The position numbers were made by a program, and so were the translations under genes. DNA of 64,000 nt from Anisakis pegreffii (taxonomy: Eukaryota; Nematoda; Chromadorea; Rhabditida; Anisakidae), in contig JAPYMA010003014.1 of NCBI GenBank assembly GCA_035041965.1, positions 186,001-250,000 of the forward strand, in the 5' to 3' direction. Numbering within the stretch: the first letter of the stretch is position 1; each line of letters opens with the position of its first letter. The notes beneath the pieces were generated by a model. That model was not told the DNA's origin and made no database searches. It saw nothing but the letters and a program-made list of their open reading frames with translations. Shown piece after piece: positions 1 through 12,200 of the stretch.

Positions 1-4
1 GAAC

Positions 5-3000
5 CTCGTAATCAAGTGATAATTAAAACCCAAACATTTCCTCGTGTAACCACCTGGAGCATCTGCAAATAATTTCAATTCGCTTCTTTTGCTGAGCCAG
101 CCTTGATCACCATTGAATCAGAACAACCTATGTGAAACATTTTACGGCAGGGATCATTCAGCTTCTTTGCATTTGATAAACAGTGACATAACTTAAGCGG
201 CCATACGGTCACTACAACTATAATTGAGTATAATGTGATTTTCATGCACAACAGATAATCGTGAAAGTTCACAGCAGACGAGAACGTCTAATTTGATTAT
301 TGGAAACGAATGAGATCATCCCGAATTGTTCACATTTTGATGAGCCTATTCATTTTTGCGAGAACGATTCTGAAACGAATTGAAAGGAACGATAGAGCTC
401 ACTGACTGAGATGGAAGAACGTTTGATAAGATTTGACAAACCGAGTGCATCTTCAGCGTTCAGAGTATGTATGATCATTTCATCACTTCCAAATCCAATC
501 GTATCGAAACGTTGCAAAAGAGTTGTTAAATTGAGCTTATCCACGATGAATTCAACGAATGATCGTGACAATGCATTTGATGTACCTCCTTTCGCTATGT
601 TCAGCGTTCTGTTATCATTTTCTTCTGATTCTGAAAGATCGTTGTAGGGTATGAATGCTCACGTGATGCTCATATTGCGCTTAAGAAGATTTGGAGAAGT
701 TCTTAACCGAACACAGTCTTGGAAAAGCTTTTGACGGATCAGTACAGCATTCACAAGCAGAACAAATGCTGGTGGCGATTTCAGTCTGATCGCGCGTGCA
801 CTATTAGGTGAGAAGGTTGTTCATGATAGCGCAGTTAAAAAATTTTTAATCGGATTGAGCGTGAAAGCTCACCTTGAAAAAGACCAAGTGCTCGAAAGGT
901 CCAGTCGTCGGATTTGGGAATCCGCGATTCAGGTGGTGAGCTGATCTCAACATTGTTGCTGCCATTTAACGTTTTTAATATGGTAATCATTTCACGGTTC
1001 GTTTTCAACGGAATATCGTGATTCTGAATAAACAAATGAAATTTCAACGGAATTATCCGTTGATCTATTAGAGGTGATCAATTTGAAGGTCCACAAATAG
1101 CCTGACTGGCAAGAAAACGACTAGTGCAAGCGAGGTTGAACTGGTGTGAGACGTCGACAGCATGTTGAAACCGGATCAAAAACTATCATCGTTCGGACAG
1201 AAAGAAACTGAATACTTAATGACATGATTGCCGACCAGGATAGAAAACATCATACATTGAGACCGCTGAATAAGTTCATAGTCCAAAAATAATTTCTGTT
1301 CGTTTGAGGCAGTTGATGCAATTGTCTTTTGTTATTCTTGAATGTGAACTGAATTTGCTATTTGTTATTTCTAATTTGCTATTTATTTCTTATATTGGTT
1401 ATATTTGCTATTTGTTAAATTAATTGTTAGATTTGTTGTTGACTCAAGTCTCACTGGCAAAGTATTTAGTAAGGAGTGTATGAATGAGTCGAATGTTTCA
1501 CACATAGATAATTCGGATAGTATATCTCTAATAATTCGGATAGTAATAACTCTGTGCCAGGGATCGGCAACCCCCGGCTCGCGGGCCAAAATTGACCCAC
1601 CTGTCGCGAAGATCGCGATATAACGCTGTTTCAAGCGTTAAGTGATTGAATTGAATGTGTGCGATACAGTAGTTAATAGTGTGGCATTGTGTCGCCTTAG
1701 AATGGATCACCAGTGTTGTTCAGTGTCACTATGTATTTCGTCAATGTATGTGAAAAACTTTCGAATTGTAGGATTCTCGGTGATGTTAATTGTTGGAATG
1801 TGGTTGATATTTGATGTGCTTTATTTAATTAATTACTCTATTAGTTACTTTCTTGTTCATAGGAATGTTGTTTAATTAATTGATCGCGCATTTGATTTGA
1901 TTGAATTACTTGTGGTTTAATTACCCAAGTTTGGGGTGATAATACAATTTGGAACGTCAAAGACAAGAGACGTAATCAATTCTGGCTGAATATTCGAACT
2001 ATTCAGATAACAATAGGATCACCTCGATCTGGTAATTAGTAGTTCGTTGTCACTGTAATAATCTGGAGTCAAATTTGACTCATCTTAACTGTTGTTGCTG
2101 TTAATATTTGAACGAATACTTCAATCTCGTTCACCAGAATTGATTGTATTCAAATAACTCACGTATCAACCGGAACCACCGAATCTTCTGATTACTCCAC
2201 GTCGATTCTATGGTATTATTCCATCGTACTCATCAACTGCTAGCACCGGTGCTAGTTCGCTAATCGAACATCACGCCATCAATTGTGTCAACTGTGCGTC
2301 AGATCGGATCGCAAGGGAATATTGGTGGTAAATTTCGCTGCTGTTGTGAGTTATTCATTGCTGTTGTGAGTTGTTGTTCGAATAGTTTCTGTGTGAGGTC
2401 ATTGAGTTGAGTGAATTGAGATTATTGTTGAGTTGGTTCATTGAAGGAATAATTGCAAGTTACTATTGTCGTTTTTTCTTGTTTGTGGTTATTGTTTTAT
2501 AACTAATAAACTCATCGTTGTTGCACTACGAACCTGTCACAGTGTCTCATATACCAATCACGGTATTTCGAGAACCGGAAAGAAATTATCTTTGTTGTGG
2601 AATTCACGACACCACCGAGAAAATTTTGTGGCCCGCGACATGAATTCGAGAATTTGATCTTGAAGAGCTAAAAGAGCCTTCGAATTACACTAAGAATTTT
2701 TGACACAGAATTTTCTATGTCGAAAGTTTCTGGCGAGCCAAAAGTGTGTCGCCAACGAGTACGTTTTCTTAATCCGCCTGTATTCATCTGAGCATGTTAT
2801 CAAAAATCATGCACGGTTTCTGCATTCTTGAGCGCATCATTGACAACAAAGGTTGTTTGGAAATTCATAAGCTCCAACTGGAATGCGGTCTCATCCAACG
2901 AGGGGGAAGTGATCGTTTGCAGTTCGACTCTTGCTTAGGCTCAGGAAGGCCTTGACCTCATCCAGCACTACCCAGAAGCGCTCCAGCGCTTGGCCTTTAC

Positions 3001-5989
3001 TTAACCAGCGCACGTCGGTGTGGAGCTGCTTTGCTTGGACTGTTTCACGATTCTTGCGACAAAACTAAGTCTACAGATAAGGGAAAAACATGTTCGAAAA
3101 AAATGCGCAAAAAAAACCAATGAAAAACCAATGCAAACATGTTGGTCCGCCAGTCAGTTGCTCGGGGAAATTTTGGCCCGCTGACAAACCAACTTACGAC
3201 CCCTGCTCTATGCCATAGTTTTGACGATCTCCTCCATTCTGTTCTTCTAAGCCAATTCAACTGTTCCGTTCTTTTGGCATCGTATAATCACTTCTAGAGC
3301 AGTTCGGTTTCGTTCGTTGAAAAACGAAAAATTTTAAGATTTTCTATTTTGTTCCTTCCTCCCTTTGAACACTTCTATTCTAGTAAGGGAAGACAGAACG
3401 GAGCAGTTTATTTGGTATCGAATATTAAAAATCTGAAGAGTTTTTTGTGAACTGAAAACTACCTGCAGTGTGATTGCGTAGTTCCAATCAGGTAGCTTGC
3501 TGATTAATTTCAAGCACTCCAAAAAACTTCGATCCATGTTATGTCCAACACTGTCTATACTATATTCCTTCGTTGATATATAGACGTTCGAGAAACATTT
3601 TGATAAATTTCGCATTTGTTCGTGAAAAATTTTGGTTGCTTTCTGATCAATTGAGTAGCAATACGTGTTGATTGGGGAATACATTAGGTTGAACATTAGC
3701 TCTAGCAGATGATAATCCTGAACGATAGGAATGGCAATTAACTAATTCTGTCAGAATGTTTAGTTTTCCCGGCAGTTTATTCTTTCAGCTGTGTAGAGCT
3801 TTGTAGATTACCTCGATGAGTCGATGAGGTTGCTTTCAACGGATATCAATGAGCAACGGATGGTGAATGATGGAAATGTGGATTATCAAAGCCGAAGAAT
3901 TTCATTCCAGAATCAGATGTGCAGTAGAACACCAAGAGATTCTCAGATAACTCACTGAAATGAACCCACGAATTCACCTTGTAAACGACTCTAACAAAAG
4001 CGATTGAATAACTCTCATCATGAGTGTTGTTCGGGTAATATCCTCTTCTGTATATTTCATCACAACTTACCACTATTTTCTCATCATCCGCAACGGTTGG
4101 TTGATCCTTAAATGAATCATTCTTTATCAACACTTGTTAATGAGCATCTGAACAACTCACTGCTCATAACTGATGACCGCAAAGGAGTAATGAACTGAAT
4201 TCGATATCGAAACCTTCAGCCAAATCGAATACTTCGCTGAACTATTTCAAAATGTAGATAGCAAGATACTCGTCAGCGAGAAAATGACTGCTGAATTCCG
4301 TTTTCTGGTTATATTTTCTCTATAGGGTATGGCAGGACATTTAGAAGTTTGGGTGGCGAACAGAACAGAGCAGAACAACTCAAAAACGACAGTGAAGAAC
4401 AGAACGGAATGGAATATTTGAAAGGGCTGAACATAACTGAATTGACTGCTGACTTGTTCGCCAAAACCAAGCAAAAAGATGTAACTCAAACTCACCATTG
4501 CTGAAGGATTTACATTTGATGGATCATCACACTGATAATCAGCCAAAACGAATTGCGTCAGCAGAGGTAAACCCTGAAAAATAAATAGTTCATTGTAATA
4601 TTCACAAATCGCAATGTTTGTTCTAAAAGAAGCAACCTATTAATTGTATTGGTGGCACAAAGAATTTGAGTTGATGGAATAGGTATGTATGTCCGAGTTA
4701 GATTCAGTAGCTATACTATTTGATGCTCATCTCATACTCACTTGAACATTTGGTTGTTTAGATGATGTTTGTGCTGTTTGTTCTGTTGCTCTTGCCGACG
4801 TAGCGGTAGGTAGTGTTGCTCTTGCCGATGTAGCGGTAGGGTGTGTTGCTCTTGCCGATGCAGCGGTAGTGAGTGTTGCTCTTGCCGCTGTAGCGGTAGG
4901 GAGTGTTGCTCTTGCCGATGTAGCGGTAGGATGTGTTGCTCTTGCCGATGCAGCGGTAGGGAGTGTTGCTCTTGCCGATGTAGCGGTAGGGAGTGTTGCT
5001 CTTGCCGATGTAGCGGTAGGGAGTGTTGCTCTTGCCGATGTAGCGGTAGGGAGTGTTGCTCTTGCCGATGTAGCGGTAGGAGTCTCGATCAGTGTATAGT
5101 TTGAAATGATCCTCGTTGATAATTGCGTCGTTGTTTGTGTTCCGTTGTCAGTTACCTCCGTGAGTGCAGAGGTTACATTGAATAACACATCCAGTGGTGA
5201 CTCGTCTTCTGGAGCAGTCAAAATCTTCGACGCATCAAAATCGTTTTGGAAGCGATGCGTGAGTTGGAATGCTTAAAATTATCAGGAATGACAACAGCGC
5301 AAATGAATCATTTGGTCGCATCTTTATGCAACCTTGTTTTCCGAAAAACATGAGAGTGACGATCATCTTGTTTGGGTGTTTCGAGCTCTCCAAGGTGGAT
5401 GTAATCTCTTATGCCTTGCTTGGTCGGATTTCAAGATGGAATAGATGACAAATGGAAGAAGCTGTTCTACAAATTGATGGTGAAAGACATGTGAATGACA
5501 GAAACAAACTCCGTTGCATTTCCAGGAAGTATGTGCACGCGAAGTCGGTATCCCATATTTGAAACCTGATCCCTATCCTGCCATTCATCTTCTCAAAAAT
5601 CCCTGGCTTTTTATGAATTCGGTAACTTAATCACTTTTATTTGAACACCAATCATTCCCAGCTCACTCATATCAGTAGTATCGATCCCAGGACTCGAAAA
5701 TGTCGGGATTTTGCGAATACCGGCTTCAACAACACCCTGTCCCTTGCATTCCCCTGAGAATGCTCCGGAAGGATGCGTTCTTGCAATGTGAAATTAAGCA
5801 ATAACATGGATGATTATCAAAGTGTGCGAAATTGGGCTTACGAAATTGTTCTTTGATCGTATCTAAAGACTGCATTCGATCAATGAGTGATATGGTCCAT
5901 AACAAAAGACAACATATCGAAGCCATCAGCAAGTATCGCAGTAATCGAATATACCATTTTCGACTTCCTTCTTTGAGAATATTATTCAT
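5..5989 (-). CDS. Core-2/I-branching beta-1,6-GlcNAc-transferase-like protein, copy A (3' end beyond window)
   Basis: Likely a Golgi type II membrane glycosyltransferase that adds branching GlcNAc to O-glycans (family knowledge). Exons read on the minus strand: 5806-5989, 4742-5271, 4496-4573, 3978-4106 (or to 4132), 3463-3717, 873-1023, 442-630, 5-62; the last exon lies left of the window. Exon 1 has a short cytoplasmic tail and one membrane span (YLLMASICCLLLWTIS). Exon 2 is a Thr-rich stem with a minisatellite. Exons 4-8 match the family: YSIAFVRVVYK, YSPINTYCYSID, NHDIPLKTNREM, LSRSFVEFIV, the acidic GSDEMIIHTLN (site of the family's catalytic Glu) and DAPGGYT. Intron 5 carries a hAT element. 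Exon 3 is 1 nt shorter than in copy B; the frame survives only if the acceptor before 4106 is used instead of the one before 4132. It may therefore be functional with a small change, or decaying. Confidence 0.85.
1558..3205. mobile_element. Defective hAT-family DNA transposon inside intron 5 of copy A
   Basis: The ends are imperfect inverted repeats: cagggatcggcaaccc at the left, and cgacccctg at the right, which reads caggggtcg inverted. Both subterminal regions contain a cgggccaaaat-type block. Flanking 8-bp target-site duplications are ctctgtgc (1550-1557) and ctctatgc (3206-3213), with one mismatch. The minus strand at about 2875-3060 encodes a transposase remnant, LHTDVRWLSKGQALERF followed by VLDEVKAFLSLSKSR, typical of the ZBED5/SCAND3-like hAT group, then a stop. 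A 16-bp perfect palindrome lies at 2240-2255. At 1648 bp it is far too short to be autonomous. Copy B's intron at this place is only 181 bp and lacks the element. Confidence 0.88.
2875..3060 (-). pseudogene. hAT transposase C-terminal fragment
   Basis: A short open stretch on the minus strand reads as the conserved HTDVRWLSKGQALERF motif plus a following helix of hAT transposases (ZBED5/SCAND3/EPM2AIP1-type), then meets a stop. No N-terminal zinc finger or catalytic DDE portion can be seen in the rest of the element, so this is a dead fragment. Its GC content is clearly higher than that of the surrounding DNA, fitting a transposed origin. Confidence 0.85.
4782..5081 (-). repeat. 30-bp minisatellite coding for a Thr/Ala/Ser-rich stem (10 units)
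   Basis: Ten head-to-tail 30-bp units, plus-strand core gttgctcttgccgatgtagc, lie inside exon 2 of copy A. Read on the minus strand in frame, each unit gives ten residues of the type ATLPTATSAR. The units differ by a few substitutions (His, Ala or Thr variants), so they are not all freshly copied. Exon 2 of copy A is 530 nt against 230 nt in copy B, a difference of exactly ten units. The Thr/Ser/Pro composition resembles an O-glycosylated mucin-like stem placed between the membrane anchor and the catalytic domain. Confidence 0.95.
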
Positions 5990-6060
5990 CGTTGAATCTG
6001 TAAATAATTACAGTTTATTAGGCTCACTAATCAAACAGATATGGAAACGATTGGGACACT

Positions 6061-7420
6061 TTTCAAGAGACTGCCGCAAATGTAGAACAGTCTGTCTCTA
6101 GCTTTAAAAAAACGACGAATCCGTGGTTGGACGATTGAGAATAGTGATCGTCGAGTGTAGTCACCGGATTGCGAGGGCTGGGTATCCGTTGATATTAGTG
6201 CAGCGAGCTGACAAGTTCACGACTTTGGTTATTAATCTGATTATATTATGTGCTTGTGCGCGATAATTGATTTGCATGAAATTGGGTTGTGTAGCGAGTT
6301 TTGATTTGGAATTTTTGCAGCTAATTCGATCTGCGATTTTGTAAAGTTTCCTATTTTAGATCTAGTGACGAGTTTATTTCGTCTCAGCTCGTAGCACCCA
6401 GAGCAAGGGCAAAGCCATGCGGAATCTTGACGCAACAGTAGAGCAACGAGTTTTAGGAGATTGTCTGTGGATAGCTTCGGATATGACATGAGGAACAACA
6501 GACGCCAACAAGTCACTCTCAGTATACAGCAGATGTGGAGCATTCTGACTGGAGCGAAAAAAAATTGCTTCGCTAAATTCTGCGAATCAATTTCCAAGAA
6601 CACCGGGAATGAAACGAAGAAAAGTAAAAGCTATGCACAATAACGGAGTACAATAACGGTGCCTATTGACTAAAAAACAAATGAAGATCAGCTGCGATCG
6701 ATATGGGAAGATGGAAACGGTGAAGCAATCAAACATGAAAGTGCATGACTCACTGCACATTGACGGTATTATCTCTAAAGTTGTTTTTACTATGAAACGG
6801 CTGCGAGACGTCACATGCGAAAAGCATGGCAGCATCGAACTCTGCTATCATTTACCTAATAACTTGTTAGCAAAATCATTACCCATCACCGGTTTTACCT
6901 GCATTTTAGCAACTTGATGTTCATATCAACCATTCACTTATTTGAATGCTGAATGTAAAAGCGTTTTGTGATACCGATTATTTTGTTGGAAAGCTTCATT
7001 CGTTTACTCAACCAACAACACTACATAAATTTAGAGCAGTTTGGCTGGAGTTAAGAATATCACTAAGTGAAATGGGGTGAAAAAATTTTTAAACAAACAA
7101 ACAGAGGAACATGACGAAAAAAGAAAAGGCTAGGTAAGCGTGCCCATGGACGCAAATAGTACAACCGCCATTGGAAAGTGAAATCCGTGTTCATATCAAC
7201 CATTCACTTGTTTGAATGCTGAATGTAAGTAGCGTTTCGTGGTACTGATTATATTGTTGGAAAAGCTTTATTCTATACCAATAACTATACATATAACACC
7301 TTTAACAATAGTACTTATAAATGGACTTTCGTGATTGCTTCACACAAATATGCCTATAGCATGCTGTGACACGTGTTGACGTGTACTGATAAACCCTATA
7401 ATCATTCCACATAATGTGCA
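6061..7420. other. Rearranged flank upstream of copy A, no supported gene
   Basis: This stretch lies between the start of copy A and the conserved flank block. It holds pieces that also occur upstream of copy B in a different order: 6787-7020 resembles 13981-14215, and 7026-7180 resembles 13615-13770. The segment around 6925-7010 is repeated at about 7190-7290. About 600 bases (6061-6660) have no partner near copy B. No convincing coding exon was found. Confidence 0.6.
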
Positions 7421-8890
7421 TTGATGTGTTCTTATCTTTTATTACTCTCATTGGCACTTGAAATTATCGTTCGATTCACCAATAGACAAATTATCACACT
7501 TATTTGATGCTTACAATTAGTTCTTTTTTGAATTCTTCGTTGATTTAAAAATTCAGTTAGTTTCTGATCCCACTGAATTTCTTTCCAGAAATTGCGCTTA
7601 TCATAAGTTCTGAATTTCGCGAAATTCCATTCCGTCAATACCAGTGAAATTCTTTATTTCGAAAAGCCTTCCTTTAGTAGTTATCTTCTCGAATTCATTG
7701 CCATCTAATTCAGCCGACAATTGAAAACTCTGTAGTTCAGCGTGTCGAAAAGAAGAGGAAGTTTTCTAGAACGGTATTCGATAGTATGCATGCTTTGTTC
7801 AAGATCAACGATTGGCGAAGTGATTCTCTGTATCAGTGGTTCTCATAGAGGGTGAAGTTACTCATTTTGAGTAATTTAGAGGTGTCAAGGGGTAATGGAG
7901 GAGGTCAGGGTATTAGTATTCCGTGCAGTTGTTACGTTATGATAGAACGCCATTGCTATGGTGTTTTTTATAACTCGGGAATGCTAATGCGGTTAGTTGA
8001 TTGCGAAAATCTTCATTTTCCTATTTTCTGAGTATCGTTAGCCCGTCCGGACCTAACAGGATTCATTTCTTACTGTTCTAACAGGGTTTATCATTCCTTT
8101 CCTTGCTCTCTCAATCGCTCTCATAGCTTTTATCACCAAAAGTGTTCTCTTCTGCTAATTTCTCATTCATTTCACTCAACAATTAAAATCAAATTCTCAT
8201 TCTATCAAATACACTCTGTAATTGATCATTTGACTGTTGAACGTTGTTGAGCAATTCAATTTGACTGCTGTATTGCTCATTTCGGCTGTCAACACTCGTC
8301 GACGCGTCCAGTAAATAGTATATGTCACAGAATGAGAAACTGATTCGATCTGTCAAGTGAAATGAGACGAAAGGAATGAGAAGAACTCATGAAGTGAACT
8401 GTATTCACATGCAATAGCTATGAGAGTGAGTAGAACACGTCTGAAAAGAATGAGAATCCATCTAAATCAGTTTGAAATGAGCGTATCATAGACAATTGTT
8501 TTTCATGCAATCACAATTGATTGCAATAATGAGCAACGCAAAGGTACACGATAACTGTTCTCATAGGAAGTCAATTTACCCGTTTTTGATAGGTTGGAGA
8601 TAAAATACAGATATCTGTTGGTTTCAACGCCCTTGAAGCTGCACGGAGAAGTTATTCGACTGCTGAACATTCATTGGAAGTCTGAGGTTTTTTAAATCTA
8701 CTGCATTGCATTTATTCAGTTCTGTGATGTTAATGAGTATGATTAGGTCATTCCCACTGAAATATGCATTGAAGTGCTATATTACGTTGACAGCTCTGAC
8801 TCACTCGACTTTATCTATGCGTGCAAACCTTTTGAACGATAAATACTGATGAAATGAAACCGTTAATTCCTTTAATGATGAAAAATAAGA
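7420..8890. repeat. Segmental duplication, flank block A
   Basis: Nearly base-for-base match to 14350-15822, with only scattered substitutions and single-base gaps. It lies upstream of the copy A gene just as its partner lies upstream of copy B, which shows that a unit of gene plus flank was duplicated in tandem. No open frame of note is shared. The inner part, about 7979-8545, also occurs at 29055-29597. Confidence 0.9.
7979..8545. repeat. Dispersed repeat, copy 1 of 3
   Basis: About 565 bases beginning with a tgcggttagttgat motif and ending near an atcacaattgattgca motif. It matches 14907-15472 (within the duplication) and, at lower identity, 29055-29597, which lies outside any duplicated gene. 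The third location shows that this is a dispersed repeat rather than only part of the tandem unit. I see no coding capacity and no clear terminal repeats, so the class is unknown. Confidence 0.8.
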
Positions 8891-9221
8891 TACACTGCTC
8901 TTCAAATGAACATAACAAACGAAAGCATAAAGGTAGAAAAATGTTTCTCAAACAGGATGTACAGATATGTTGGTTCATAATACGAGAAGATGAACGGAAA
9001 TGGCGATCACAGAAGGGGCAATGACTTGAACAACGCGATACATATTCCTTCAAAACTTCATGAACAACAATGAAGTTACGAAACGAGCCGAGATAGAAGA
9101 TTAACTTATGAAGTGAATAATAGCACGCGAACACGGGCACGACAAATTATTGGAAAAGCTACTGAAACAACAATAGCACTCTCAGAAAGGCACCATCAGA
9201 TGTTCGGGTTCACAACCGCAT
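8891..9221. other. Junction between the two duplicated units, no supported gene
   Basis: This is the short spacer where the match to the flank of copy B stops and the terminal exon of copy B begins at 9222. A minus-strand frame here has paired cysteines and a histidine (SHCPFCDRHF) suggestive of a zinc finger, but nothing else supports it. Confidence 0.4.
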
Positions 9222-12200
9222 TCATCCTGTGCAATTGAATGCTTTCATATTGGACCGCCACTTTTGCTTCTCCTTATTGAATACAACGGTTCTTATGTTT
9301 GGATAAAAATTCAGATCAACCGTATGATTTTGCTGATGATGTGTTCTATCGTGTAGCTCTTTCGCCCAGCAAGAAATAACGCCATAATCGATTTCAGGTA
9401 CCATCTTATTACCGAATAAGCATCTTAATCCACGTAACAGCTTCAGATCTTTAATACCAAATACACAAATACCATGACGATAGCGTTTGCTATAGCACGG
9501 ACGCTTATTCCACACTGTATACCTGAATTATGCTGTAGCATGATGCTTGATACTTTGTGGGGATAAAAGACCGTACAAGAAATGTCAGCAGCTTGTGAAT
9601 ATTTTAAAAAACTGTTTCCTAATCGGAAACTCATAATTGAACGTTGAGGAAGTTCTTATGATGGACTGCAATAAAATAATCTTGCAGTGTGATATCCATT
9701 GATATCTGGTCTATGCTTGTGATATACAGTATTTTTGGTTACCACTCCCGAGAAAGTTTCGTAACGAAATGCACTAGGGTTGGCTGCTCTTGACGATAAC
9801 TATTTTTTGGATCTGGAGCATGCCGAAGCAGAAACTGAGGAAACCATTGTTATAGAGCACAAGTCAATATTTGGATAAGCGTGAAGTCAGAGCCGCCATG
9901 GAGGTAGAACTAGGTTCAAAGAAGTAACATAACAGATGCAATTTTTGCTGGAGTTGCTCGAAACAGTTGTCATTCAACTCATCCACAAACTTTTTGTCAT
10001 GGTTCACCACACGTATTGGGTGCATAGGAAAGTCGTTTTTTACACCAATAGCATTAATCATCAACTGTAGCATCGAATCAATCTTCAGAAAATTATGCGT
10101 CAAAATGAACCTCATAACGAAGGAAGTATCAACATGCATACATTTCATCGTGTAACCACCTGGAGCATCTGCAAATACTTTCATTCGTTTCTATTCAGTA
10201 AGCTTTGATAATCATTTAAAAGAAGCATTCTATGCGACACGTCGTACAGTAACACAACACTTATTCAGCTGATTTATAGTTAGTGATACGTTCGATAGAG
10301 CAGTAACTTCAATCCTACATAAGGAAATTTAATTGCTCAACGCTATTGCTCCAACTCCAAGTCGATACAATATGATTTTCGTGCCCAAGAGATCATCGAA
10401 AAACTTTATAAAATTCAGGAATTTTGTAATCTGAAATCAAAGACGAATGAGACCAACCAACACTGCTCACAATTCAGAGAGCGCGTTCAATTTTACGATA
10501 AGGATTCTGAAATGAGTGGAAGTGAACGATCGAAAACATTGGACAAAAGGTTTGACATGAAGTGACAAACCAAGTGCATCTTCAGAATTTAGAGATGGTA
10601 TCACATATTCGTCACCGCCGTATTGAATCATATCGAAACGTTGCAAAAGAGTTGTTAAATTGAGCTTATCGACGATGAATTCAACGAAAGGTCGTGACAA
10701 TGCATTAGCTGTATTTCCTTTCCCTATGTTCAGAGTTCTGTTGTCATTTTTTTCGAATCTGAAAGATCATTCACATGGCAAGAGTGCTTATCTGCTGCCA
10801 ATGAAGGGCTCTTGCATTCCTCTTGCATTTAAAGTGCAATCTTGCATTCCACTTCGAGCCACACTTATCTCATAGATGAAATAGTGATACGCCTAAGTTT
10901 GACGCTTCATGAATACTCGTCGGTTACTCCATATACCCACCTACTTTTCGAACCAAACGCTCGCTCCATCAATCACTTCGTCAGCATTCAATAACCAGTG
11001 TGAGACATTACCAATACCGAATTCGCAAGCTATTATGTTCATTCAGGAATGATATCAAAAAAATCGGTAGATAGATTCGAAGAAAACTTACGCGTTGTTC
11101 ATAATATCACAGCTAATGAATCTTTAATCGAAATGAATATAAAAGCCCACCTTTAAACAGACCAAGCGCTCGAAAACTCCAGTCGTTGAACTTCGGAGTT
11201 CTGTGTTTGAACGGTGGAAGGAGGTCAACATTATTGCTGCCATTTAACGCTTTCAATATCATGATCATTTCGCGGTTTGTTTTCAACGGGATATCATGAT
11301 TCTGAATGAACGAATGAAGCTTCACTCCGCTGTCTATACTAGCCCAAAAATTTTAAAAAATTTTCAATTCTGCTCACTTCTCACCATGAACGAATTTATT
11401 CAAGTTAGATGAGACAGAACGAGCAGTTTATTTGGTATCGAACATCAAAAATCTGAATAGTTTTTTGTGAACTGAAAATTACCTGCAGTGTGATTGCGTA
11501 CTTCCAATCAGGCAGTTTGCGCAATATTTTCAAGCACTCCAAAAAACTTCGATCCATGTTATGTCCAGCGCTGTCTATACTATATTCAGCCGTTGATATA
11601 TAGACGTTCGAGAAACATTTTGATAAATTTCGCATTTGTTCGTGAAATATTTTGGTTGCTTTCTTATCAATGGAATAACAATACTTGTTGATTGGGGAAT
11701 ACATCAGGTTAAACAATAGCTCTTGCAGATGATAATCCTGAACGATAGGAAGGACAATGGAAATTTATTTAGTATTCCTTCAGAATATTCAACGTGCTAA
11801 TCATCAGTTTATTCTTTTAAGTGGATAGAAACCTGCTTGATCACCTCGATCAATGAATAAGGTTGTTTCTAACAGAAATAAATGAGCAGCGGATGGTGAA
11901 TGATGGAAAAGTGGATTATCAAAGCCGAAGAATTTCATTTCAGAGTCAGATGTGCAGTAAAACACCAAGAGATTCTCACATAACTCACTGAAATGAACCC
12001 ACGAATTCACCTTGTAAACGACTCTAACGAAAGCGATTGAATAACTCTCATCATGAGTGTTGTTCGGATAATATCCTCTTCTGTGTATTTCATCACAACT
12101 TACCACTATTTTCTCATCATCCACAACGGTTGGTTGAGCCTTAAATGAATCATTCTTTATCAACACTTCTTAATGAGCATCTGAACAACTCACTGATCAT

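Noticed and set aside
4782..5081. CRISPR-like array
   Set aside because: The units are head-to-tail with no unique spacers, and the host is a eukaryote.
4841..5104. Plus-strand Cys-rich repetitive protein (CCSCRCSGR units)
   Set aside because: It is the antisense reading of the coding minisatellite in exon 2 of copy A; any 30-bp repeat without stops gives such frames.
5496..5700. Possible extra exon in intron 1 of both glycosyltransferase copies (frame containing GYRLRVHIL)
   Set aside because: The splice phase of exons 1 and 2 already matches directly, and the few differences between copies here are all amino-acid changing, so there is no sign of coding constraint.
8811..9140. Zinc-finger-like frame on the minus strand (CPFCDRHF)
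   Set aside because: Spacing of Cys and His fits no finger class well, there is no splice context, and part of it lies in a non-coding repeat block.
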